64,000 nucleotides of DNA from Przewalskia tangutica (taxonomy: Eukaryota > Streptophyta > Magnoliopsida > Solanales > Solanaceae). Positions 55,718 to 64,000 of the stretch are shown here, one piece after another (position 1 is the stretch's first letter; each line of letters begins with the position of its first letter). A model generated the notes under the pieces. It saw nothing but the letters and a program-made list of their open reading frames with translations, was not told the DNA's origin and did not search any database. Location: NCBI GenBank assembly GCA_029844215.1, contig CM056721.1, positions 134,507,254-134,571,253 of the forward strand, read 5' to 3'. The translations under genes were made by a program, and so were the position numbers.

Positions 55718-58700
55718 TTATTGATTGGGTTTTAAGCCCATTCCCATAGACATGCAGAACATCTTATCTCTGGGTATTCCCTTCGCCAAAGAATCTGCTA
55801 TATTTTCCTTAGATTTAATGTAATCAATGGAAATAACACCCGAGGTGATCAGCTGCCTAACGTACTCATGTCTCCGTCGAATATGACGAGACTTGCTGTT
55901 GTACATAGAACTTCGTGCCCTTCCTAGAACCGATTGACTGTCGCAGTGGATCATTACAGAAGACACAGGTTTATCCTAACATGGGACATCCTCTAAAAAA
56001 CCATGAATCCACTCAACTTCTTCTCCCGTTTTGTCTAAAGCGATAAATTCAGACTCCACCGTGGATCGGGCAATAACTGTTTACCTAGAGGATTTACAAG
56101 ACACAGTTTCACCACCGATTGTAAAAATATATCCGCTGGTGGACTTGATATCGTCGTTATTAGATATCCAGTTTGCATCACTGTACCCCTCTAGTACAAC
56201 TGAATATATCGAATAATGTAACCCGTAGTTTAGCGTGAACTTCAGGAACCGTAGTACCCTATTCAATGCTTTCCAATGATCCTCACTTGGATTACGGGTG
56301 AACCTAGCTAATTTATTGACTATATGAGTGATATCAGGTCGAGTGCAGTTTGTGATATACATCAGACTACCAATCACATACGCATACCGTTCCTGGTGTA
56401 CGGGCACATCAAGATGTTTGCCAATCTTTTGACTTATATCCAATGGTATCGTTACCGGTGAACTGTCGAACATCCCAAATTTCTTCAGTACATCATCGAT
56501 GTAGTGAGATTGAGATAAGACCAGTCCATTAGATGTCTTAGAGATCTTGATCCCTAAGATGACATCTGCAATGCCCATATCTTTCATGTCAAAACATTGT
56601 TTTAACATGCTTTTAGTCTCTAGGATTATTCCAGAACTGCTCCCAGTGATCAAAAAGTCGTCTACATAGAGGCATATAATGATGAAAGAATCGACATTTA
56701 CTTTTATGTAAACACATTTGTCACATCTATTAATGGCGAACCCTTTCGATAGTAGGGTACTATCAAATTTCTCGTGCCATTGTTTAGGGGCCTGTTTCAG
56801 CCCGTACAATGATTTGACAAGCCGACACACTTTTGTCTCTTGTCCTGGAACAACATACCCCTCGGGTTGATCCATATATATTTCTTCTTCTAAATCACCA
56901 TTTAGGAAGGCTATCTTTACATCCATTTGATGTATTTCAAGATCCCGCAAGGCGGCGATAGCTATGAACATACGTATGGATGTCATTCTGGACACCGGAG
57001 CGCAGGTGTCGAAGTAATTGAGGACCTCTTTTTGGCGATAGCCCTTGACTACCAACCTAGCCTTGTATTTGTCAATAGACCCATCTGCCTTTAACTTCCG
57101 CTTAAAGATCCACTTACAACCCAAAGGTTTGTGTCCCGGGAGAAATTCAGTCAACTCTCAGGTGTGGGCATACAAGATGGATTCTATCTCACTTTCTAAA
57201 GCTTCCTTTCAGAGCGGTGCTTCTGAAGTTGACAATGATTCGGCGATTGTCCGTGGTTCGTCCTGAACCAAATAAGCTTCGAAGTCTGGACCGAAGGACT
57301 TGTTCTTTCGGGCCCTTTTGCTTCGCCTTTGTTTCATAGCTGAATCTTCCAAGTCCTGAGAATCAGGAATATTAGATTCCGGATAATCCGCCACTTCAGA
57401 ATTTACTAGATCTAAACCATTTGGATTTAGGTAGTCAGCGACTCCTAGATCCTCAGAGGTTTGTTCATAACTTCGTTTGTGAGAGGTTATGTTGTTTTCA
57501 AAAAAAATGTCTTCAAAGAACCATGCGTTCCTTGATTCCATGACCGTACCTTCATAAATGTCCGGTACATCCGACTTATGCACTATAAAGAGATAAGCAC
57601 TACTGTTATTGGCATATCCGATGAATATGCAATCCACAGTCTTAGGTCCAATCTTGACCTGCTTTGGCATATGTATTTTTACCTTGGCCAGACAACCCCA
57701 TACCTTCAAATATTTGTAGGTAGGTTTCTTTTCTTTCCATAACTCGTATGAAGTCTTGTCCTTACCGTTGTGTGAGACTCTATCAAGAATCTTATTTGTG
57801 GTAAGGACAACTTCTCCCCACATGTGTTGGGGAAAGCCTGAATTGATGAGTAAAACATTCATCATTTCCTTTAGTGTTCGGTTCTTGCGTTCCGCCACAC
57901 CGTTTGATTGAGGTAAGTAAGGAGCCGTCGTTTGATGAACTATACCCGATTGGGTACAAAATTCTTCAAAAGACGCTACATATATTCCCCTTCTATCGCT
58001 ACGGATTATTTTAATCCGTCCACTTAGTTGGTTCTCAACTTCTACTTTGTAGCGTTTGAATGCTTCAAAAGCTTCATCTTTACTTTTTAGTAAGTAAAGG
58101 TAACAAAACTTTGTGCCATCATCTATGAAAGTCACAAAGTACTTGTTCCCCCCTCTAGTTTGAGCGAACTTCAAATCACATATATCAGTGTGTATGAGTT
58201 CTAGAGGAGCGGTTTTCCTTTCGACGGATCTAAAGGGACTCGTGGAAAGTTTTGCCTCTACGCACACCTCACACTTATGTTGAGGGTTTATGTTGATAGA
58301 CGACAATAATTCCAACTTTACTAATCTTTGGATAGTTTGATAGTTAACATGTCCTAATCTATGATGCCATAAATTAGATGACTCAATCAAATAAGTAGAA
58401 GGCTCAATTTTATTTATAGTGGAAGTAGAAGCCATTACAGATGCAACATTAACTTTAAAGAAGCCTTCACAGACGAAGCCCCTGCCTATAAAAGTTCCAT
58501 TTTTCGTGATTACAAACTTGTTAGCCTCTAACACTAGCCTAAAACCAACATTGACCAACACATGTCCAGAAATTAAATTTCTTCAAATTTCCGGTACATT
58601 CATCACTTTCTTTAGAGTCAGCTCCTTTCCGGACGTCATCTTGAGGACTACCTTTTCTACCCCCAACACCTCGGAAGAAGAATTGTTGCCCATGAACAAC

Positions 58701-60022
58701 TTTTTATCTGTGACTGGTGTATAATTGGAGAAGACGTTTCTATTGGAACAAATATGACGGGTAGCACCCGTGTCCAACCATCACTGCATCGGATTCTCAA
58801 CTAGGTTAGCTTCAAGCACCACTGTTGAGAACTCCTCTATCATATCGTCTATGAGCGTGTCTTCGACGATGTTAGCCTTGGCCTTGCCTTTGACCTTATC
58901 TCTATTCTCATGTTTGAGCTTGCGGCAGTCCTTGGCCATGTGACCAACTTTACCACAGTGATGACAAGTACCCTTAAACTTTTCAGTTGTTTGGGACTTA
59001 CCAACCTTCTCGAACTTTCGCTTCTTGCTTGGGTTCCCTTTGGCTTCTGCCAGGTTCGTCTTAGCCTCAGCGAGTTATTTCCCCTTTGGCATGGCCTTCT
59101 TATTGTCCTCCTGGATCTGGAGTTTGACAATAAGTTCGTCTAAGGTTATCTCCTTCGTTTTGAGTTTCAAGTAATTCATGAACTCGGTCCACGAGAGAGG
59201 TAGCTTCTCGATCAATGCCCCAACCAAGAATTGCTCGTTGGACTTCAATCCTTCCAAGTCTAGGTGATGAAGAATCATCTGAAATTCCTGGACTTGGGAT
59301 GGCACACTCTTGTTGTCCACCATATGAAACTTCAAGAATTTCTCAATGATGAACTTCTTACTACCCGCATCTTGGGTGTTATATTTCTTTTGTAGTTTGT
59401 CCCATAACTGCTTGGCAGTTTTAATGGTACAATATACCGTGTAGAGAGGATCAGACAAACTGTTTAGAATATAGTTCCTACACATGAAATCACTGTGTTT
59501 CTATGCTTCACGAACCATCCTCATGTCGTCAACGACATGGTTATCTTGGCCCTCTCCCGCCAAATTATTTGGCTGAGGGTCCACGCCTTTCCCAACTAGT
59601 GGAGGGTCTTTGGTTAGGAAACGTGACATTCCCATGACCGTCAGGAAAAATAGCATATTTTGCTGCCATCACTTAAAGTGAGCATACATGAACTTTTCAG
59701 GACGCTCATGGTGAAAACCAGCCGGTGTAGGGGCAGTGACTCCCCCTTGAGCAGTAGCAAAGGCATTGGGAACGCCTCTAACAGGAGCATAAGCAAACTG
59801 GACGCCTTGGGCAGTAGCATTGGCACTATAAGTACCCGGAGCAGCAGTGGAGACATTGGTTGTGCCAAAAACAGTGTTGACAATAGTTGGGAAAGCATTG
59901 GGAGTGCCTGAATTCGTTGGGGTGTAGGAAACGTCATCGCCTTGAGTGGCGGAAGTGGAGGCATTAGTATTGCCTTGAGCATTGGCGTTGTTCATAGCGT
60001 TGAATTGATCTTCAGCAGACAT
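55718..60022 (-). pseudogene. copia F gag-pol, nearly intact with point stops
   Basis: It starts at 60022 (MSAEDQFNAMNNANAQGN). In order it has gag, a zinc knuckle CHHCGKVGHMAKDC (about 58990-58940), and the protease WLDTGATRHICSN. The integrase (58561-57209) has Asp in HTDICD, Asp in IRSDRRG and Glu in VAERKNR. The RT (57154-56081) has AFLNGDLEEEIYM and YVDDFLI, and RNase H ends IADSLAKGI. Interruptions are mostly single stops: RWQQ reads stop-WQQ near 59666, VPEI-stop-RNLIS near 58563, and a stop before WLDTG near 58777. They look like CGA-to-TGA and TGG-to-TGA/TAG changes. The element cannot be active but is young. Confidence 0.9.
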
Positions 60023-60949
60023 GTTGTTATTGAAAGTAGCGAATATTATCTTAAGCTTGTGAGTCTGAGAGTGTAATAGCAAGGAAACGAGAATGTAACA
60101 ACAACAACAAATATGTGAGAAGTCTGGAAATAAACAAATAAATTGGCTTGCTGAGTCGATTGATTTTTCAATCTATCCTTAAGATAATATTGCCCCGTAT
60201 ATTCCTTTCAACGGTGTAATGACAACTTATCTTCCAAGATAAAACAACAATCAAACAAAAGAGCAAAGGAGACTCTAGTGTTCGCTTTAGGAAGAAAGAT
60301 CTTAGAGTGTTTGAAGATTGCAAGAGAGGAATAAAAGTATTCTGAAAATGTGTGTCAATGTGTCTTTTGCAATTGTGTCCAAGACATCAATTTATAGGTA
60401 GATGATTTTGTCTTCTCAATTAACCAAATGAATGACCATCAATGCCAAGTAATGACCATTGATATTGAAATTAATACAACCTAGTAATGACTGAAATCAA
60501 TAGCCAAATAATGGAGATTAGTTGCTCCAAAATCAGTCCAAGAATCAGCTTTAATTTGCCTCGAACGGTATAGAAAATTGTCGAAGCGCCGCGGCGCCTC
60601 AATTCCATTAAGTCACTGAAATCGAAATGCCATTTAGGGCCGCGGCCCTAGGAAGAGGCGCCGCGGCGTTCCAAGCACCGTGACCCTGACTTTGTCGCGC
60701 CGCGACCCTTCTTGGCTCCGCGGCGATTTCTAATTCGTTTCATCTTTTACACATTTTACTTTTTTTCCTTTCATTTACCAACGTAAAATCATTGTCATTT
60801 GACCAATAACCGTCTATTCTCTTATGTCTCAAACAATTCGTATACGTACCAATATCTCTTCCATTAAGAAAATTACGATCCTTGGCACTTTATGTGCACG
60901 TGTGTGGAAAGCAAGTTTTCGACGTGTGAGGCCCAAATTATTCGACTTA

Positions 60950-61308
60950 CTCTTTCAAGTCAAAGTCAAAGTCGGGTAGACTAAGATGGAGTTTATTTTA
61001 CAGTTGTTCCAGGGATATGGGTATAGAGTGAATTCTATTCACTCTTTATGAAGTGGAGTGCACTCCTTATATCATAAATAAAAAAGTAAGTATGGTGCCC
61101 CGGTAGACGCGCAGACCGAGTGAGGGTGTGAGATATCACATTGTTCGAGGAACCCTAGATGCTGTCGGAGTAAAAGATCGTCAACAAGGGCGTTCTAGAA
61201 TCCGAGGGTAGCCTGATGATTAAGGGACAGGGACACTGTCAACAGGGGGTCTTTTTTCCCGTCTTTCCAAGTCAACAATCGTTTTCCTTCACCCGGGAAG
61301 ATCAGAGC
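60950..61308. other. mosaic organellar insert in copia F 5' LTR
   Basis: The sister LTR reads ...ttgttcgagtcataattaatag without interruption; here about 355 bp are inserted between ttattcga and ataattaataag. One part is rps12 (next entry). The rest (60950-61120, 61196-61308) is not AT-rich like the LTR and was not identified. No target duplication is seen, which suggests end-joining. Confidence 0.7.
61121..61196 (+). pseudogene. rps12: plastid rps12 3' exon fragment
   Basis: The plus strand translates to GVRYHIVRGTLDAVGVKDRQ followed by QGRS. This is the C-terminal part of plastid ribosomal protein S12, encoded in the plastid inverted repeat. Only about 25 codons are present, and both joints are abrupt. 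It is not a gene. Confidence 0.88.
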
Positions 61309-61360
61309 ATAATTAATAAGATTAACTTTATTTCACGTTTAGTAAATTTTCAACAAAAAA

Positions 61361-61809
61361 GACGTCACTAAAGTATATGTACGACGATTTATTTTGATTA
61401 CAATTTTATATTTGACTACATTAAATGGTACAATTTTGGAAGACCGCTTCCAGATTTAATATAAGACAGTTTTATGTTTTTCATTCTACAAAAAAGACTT
61501 CTCCAAATTTTGATTGTTTTCGGATTTGATGATTCGTAAGATAAAAAGAATGCTTTCGGTTAATCTTATAAATCTATGATACTATTGTTAATTAATACTT
61601 AACAATTTAGTAATTGGATTACGTGTTGCTATTCTTAACTCATGCCTCAATTCAATATCACCCTTCATGTACTAAGATAAAAGATCATTTTTCAGTCAAA
61701 TTATTTTACATCATACAATATTTTTTTAATTACACCATTATAGCATAAAACTGAAAGTGAATTTGAAAAGGTTAAGTTCCAAATAAGAATCCAATTAGAA
61801 TTAGAATTA
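61361..61809. other. AT-rich spacer, no gene seen
   Basis: This is low-complexity AT-rich DNA between copia F and the TIR-flanked segment. No repeat or gene was recognised. Confidence 0.35.
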
Positions 61810-62034
61810 GGCAGGACCGTATTTGGATCCGTGCGATATGTGCTACCGCACAGGGCCCCGAAAAACGAAAATTTTTAAGGCTCATTTTTTTTTTATTAAG
61901 TAGTATTAATGTAATTTATCAGAAATATCCATAATTCGCAAGTCTTCCAAATTAAGAAATTTCATTTTTACGAATTGTAATACGACTCAAAATGTTTGAG
62001 GCATTTACACCTAATTAGGTTCAGTCCTGCCCTT

Positions 62035-62045
62035 CTATATATATT
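62035..62045 (+). promoter_or_regulatory. candidate TATA box of the small secreted ORF
   Basis: tctatatatat lies about 80 bases upstream of the ATG at 62120, a normal plant spacing for a TATA box with a leader of about 50 bases. Confidence 0.5.
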
Positions 62046-62119
62046 GTAGTTTCTACATTAGTTAAATCACCTTCCCAATTACACACCTTATTCATCTCTC
62101 GTACGTTCCTTAAAAATAC

Positions 62120-62446
62120 ATGGCTGCAACTACAAAATTAGCAGGCATTCTCCTCGCCATTTTCTGTTTGATTTGCAATGGCGCTGACGCTTCCAAAGGA
62201 TGTCCATTTAACTCAATGTACCAGCAATTTGGTAATATAATCCCCAGCTTTGGAACAATTAATCATCAACAGCCTTCATTTGTTCATGGTGTTAACAACA
62301 CGCTAGTTGGCCAACATGAATGGCTGAAAAATCATGTTATTATGATGCAGAAAAAGATGGGTACTGCTAATAATAATGACTACAACAATAGGGGTTTGTA
62401 TGGGAAATTCATTGAAGCAGTCAGAATGTACTTTATAGGAAGCTGA
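62120..62446 (+). CDS. small secreted protein, unknown family (108 aa)
   Basis: The protein begins MAATTKLAGILLAIFCLICN, a clear signal peptide with a hydrophobic core, and probable cleavage after GADA at about residue 24. The mature part, about 84 residues, starts SKGCPFNSMYQQFGN. It has one Cys, several Asn/Gln-rich stretches, and an amphipathic C-terminus (GLYGKFIEAVRMYFIG). A TATA-like box lies 80 bases upstream, and there are no introns. I do not recognise a family. It lies inside a TIR-flanked segment, so it may be a captured host gene or an element-specific one. Expression is not shown by the sequence. Confidence 0.6.
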   Translation: MAATTKLAGILLAIFCLICNGADASKGCPFNSMYQQFGNIIPSFGTINHQQPSFVHGVNNTLVGQHEWLKNHVIMMQKKMGTANNNDYNNRGLYGKFIEAVRMYFIGS

Positions 62447-62769
62447 TAACGTAATTCGTATAGTACATGACCTAAGTAAAAAGTCATTGACCTAGCAGTT
62501 GTTCTAATTGTGAGAGTAGAATCATATCATTGGATCTATATTTTCTTATTTCTATTATCAGCGGCATTGATTATTTTTTCCCAGTTTTGAATGTAAACTA
62601 AGATATGTGGTTGTTCAATTTGTTTTAAAAACTTGCATTTGATAAGAACTAATACAAAATTCAACATAAACTGAAAATAAGTAAAAGAGAAAAGAAAGAA
62701 CCCAATATTGTAGCTTGCCTCCTTCTTTTCCTCCACAAAGTATGATCTGAGTAATGTCAGGGTTTAGGG

Positions 62770-63260
62770 TTTTTTATATTTGAGAAATTGCGTTTCGAAC
62801 CCTTTTACCCCTGTCAAAATTCAGCCCAGAACCTGAAAATTACGCGTCGGCACCGCGGCGCTGCTGCCAAGCGTCGCGGCCCTAATTGGCCACGAAATCA
62901 CTGCTGGCTACTGGAATTCACGCGCCGCGGCGCCCTCGACGGTGATTGTTTTCGGATTTTCTGGAAATTTTATGCCTCGGTCCTAATTCACTTGGCCTCG
63001 GTGCTTGAGCACCTGCGCTTTCCGCGCTCGGCGACCGACCTCTTTTCGTCCCCGCTACCTTGATTTCTTCTATTCTTCTCGGGACCTCTTAGGCTTTTGG
63101 GCTGTGCTTGTGCAATTTCATACTTAATTCTGTATTTCCTCCTTTAGGACCGCTGTGACTCAAAAGACAGAAAAACTACCCTAATACTATACTAAATATA
63201 AACGAAAAGAGGAAAATACGTAACTAAAAAGGACTCAAAAAAATGTATAAAATACACTCA
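62770..63260 (-). repeat. Athila-like LTR fragment inside the TIR segment
   Basis: The right 110 bp (63150-63260) are the reverse complement of the start of LTR D: gtgtattttatac at the end, and ccctaatactatactaaata matching tagtatagtattaggg. The left part (62840-62940) contains the GC-rich module with caccgcggcgctg and cgcgccgcggcgcc. The left limit is approximate. It makes a spurious open frame at 62788-63063. Confidence 0.72.
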
Positions 63261-63338
63261 ATAGGCCCTAAAAATTTTCATTTTTCGGGGGGCCCTGTGC
63301 GGTAGCACACCTTGTACGGGTCCAATGACGGTCCTGCC

Positions 63339-63575
63339 GGTCAAGAACTCTCGAAGATAAAAGTGGCGAAAATGAGAATGTTGCGGTGGATACGTGGACA
63401 TACTATGAGAGATAAGATTATAAATAAAGATAACTGGGATAAGGTGCGAGTATCCTTGATAGAGGACAAGATGAGTGAAGCGAGCCTCAGATGGTCCGGA
63501 CATATAAAGATGAGATGTGTGGATGCCCCAGTGCAGATGTGTGAAAGGTTGGCTATGGATGGCTTCATGAGAGGT
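63339..63575 (+). mobile_element. LINE (RTE-type) 3' coding fragment
   Basis: Translation reads VAKMRMLRWIRGHTMRDK, then IEDKMSEASLRWSGHIKM and ERLAMDGFMRG, homologous to the LINE tail at 3150-3530. It is abruptly cut on the left by the TIR segment end and on the right near 63575, where the RGRPKK motif should follow. Confidence 0.8.
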
Positions 63576-64000
63576 GATGCAAGCCGAACTTCATCAAAGC
63601 CGAGCTAAGGAGCTTGAGGACACTCAAGGCATATACGTGAAGATGGACAATCGGGAACAAGCTTTGGAGGTCGCCACGACCGACCCGGTCGCGATCGTGC
63701 CTCACCGGCACCGCCGTATACATCAGAGAATAGCAGCGGAACATACATAACACATAAACCTATAGATAGTAAACATCACTGGCTAGCCGACAAGGCCGCC
63801 TTCCATAGAGTGTACTTAATCAAAAGTAAAACAGTACAACTTTGTTCTTACAGCCCAAACCACAAACGTGACTACGCACTTCAGGAATAACAATCGTGGC
63901 GGACAGGGCCGCCATACCCCGAATGTACATAATACCTATAAGATCGTGGAAAACCGCACTAACAAAACAAGCCTCCGAGGAATGGAGCTTCGACACTGCA
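63576..64000. other. unidentified repeat-like DNA at window end
   Basis: Composition changes to a GC-balanced, A/C-rich plus strand with a near-repeat of ggacagggccgcc / gacaaggccgcc (63787-63801, 63901-63914). This looks like the beginning of another LTR element, possibly Ty3/gypsy on the minus strand. No frame or terminus confirms it. Confidence 0.3.

Larger units (their letters stand above)
53619..61355 (-). mobile_element. Ty1/copia family 2, complete copy F (TSD aaaaa)
   Basis: This minus-strand element has its 5' LTR at 60058-61355 and its 3' LTR at 53619-55095. The duplication aaaaa is at 53614-53618 and 61356-61360. The purine tract ccaagagggga precedes the 3' LTR. Gag-pol covers 55718-60022 and is nearly complete, with a handful of stops. 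Each LTR has gained a separate block of organelle-derived DNA (54108-54665 and 60950-61308); without these the LTRs would be about 920-940 bp. Copy E (34322) is a 5' fragment of the same family. Confidence 0.9.
60058..61355 (-). repeat. 5' LTR of copia F, with organellar insert
   Basis: On the minus strand it starts tgttgaaaatttact at 61355 and ends ctctcagactcaca at 60058. The GC-rich module is at 60585-60725. It is interrupted at about 60950-61308 by foreign DNA that includes a plastid rps12 piece. Confidence 0.85.
61810..63338. mobile_element. TIR-flanked segment (about 1.5 kb) carrying a small ORF
   Basis: The left end ggcaggaccgt (61810-61820) and the right end acggtcctgcc (63328-63338) are perfect inverted repeats. 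The similarity runs inward for about 75 bp with few mismatches, including tgtgctaccgcacagggccc on the left and its complement on the right. No transposase is present inside. Between the TIRs lie the 108-aa secreted-protein ORF and an Athila-like LTR fragment. The flanks do not show a matching target duplication: the right flank is a LINE and the left flank is not. Confidence 0.7.

Noticed and set aside
62788..63063. 91-codon frame
   Set aside because: It falls in the GC-rich module of an Athila-like LTR fragment, read antisense.

Overview
The window is nuclear DNA from a flowering plant, most likely a Solanaceae species. Its genes have GT-AG introns and plant-specific content: a plastid sigma factor, a plant cinnamoyl-CoA-reductase-like dehydrogenase, and plant UTP21. 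It also carries TS-type and Au-type SINEs and dense Ty1/copia nesting. The family assignments come from protein motifs and remembered family features; no database search was run.

Three multi-exon genes can be rebuilt, all on the minus strand and all with open reading frames across every splice junction. (1) 2808-20429: a 329-aa SDR of the cinnamoyl-CoA reductase / phenylacetaldehyde reductase type, six exons spread over 17.6 kb because LTR retrotransposons sit in introns 1 and 4 and a LINE tail sits in intron 5. (2) 25791-32343: a 907-aa UTP21/WDR36 homologue of the small-subunit processome, seven exons, with two telo-boxes just upstream of the start. (3) 45445-48712: a 422-aa plastid sigma-70 factor, five exons, with small SINEs in introns 1 and 4. 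A possible fourth gene at 62120-62446 (+) encodes a 108-aa secreted protein of unknown function.

Most of the rest is mobile DNA. Copia family 1 has a 3' fragment at 1-1720 and a complete element at 6114-12176 (TSD ctatg, inserted inside an Au SINE head). A short-LTR copia lies at 14933-19938 (TSD gtatg). Copia family 2 has a 5' fragment at 34322-35620 and a complete minus-strand element at 53619-61355 (TSD aaaaa). A non-autonomous Athila-like element with a tRNA-Asp primer site is at 35744-41214 (TSD gcatt). It is inserted in the RNase H of a SIRE-like copia whose 3' part continues to about 45304. A second minus-strand copy of that SIRE-like 3' region lies at 21082-23540 and is fused to the gag-protease of another copia. 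A decayed hAT transposon is at 48974-52331 (TSD cttcagaa). MITEs and a TIR-flanked segment around the secreted-protein ORF complete the set.

The most unusual features are as follows. (a) The SIRE-like element carries a non-retroviral reading frame in the env position, and a repeated GATGTTG/CAACATC word is scattered through its coding region and LTRs. (b) Between 52.9 and 61.3 kb there are three plastid DNA fragments (psaB, ndhJ, rps12), two of them patched separately into the two LTRs of one retrotransposon. (c) A GC-rich SacII-like module recurs in LTRs of unrelated retroelement superfamilies. (d) Two copia/SIRE chimeras are present. (e) A gene remains fully open despite large intron insertions, all of them antisense to it.
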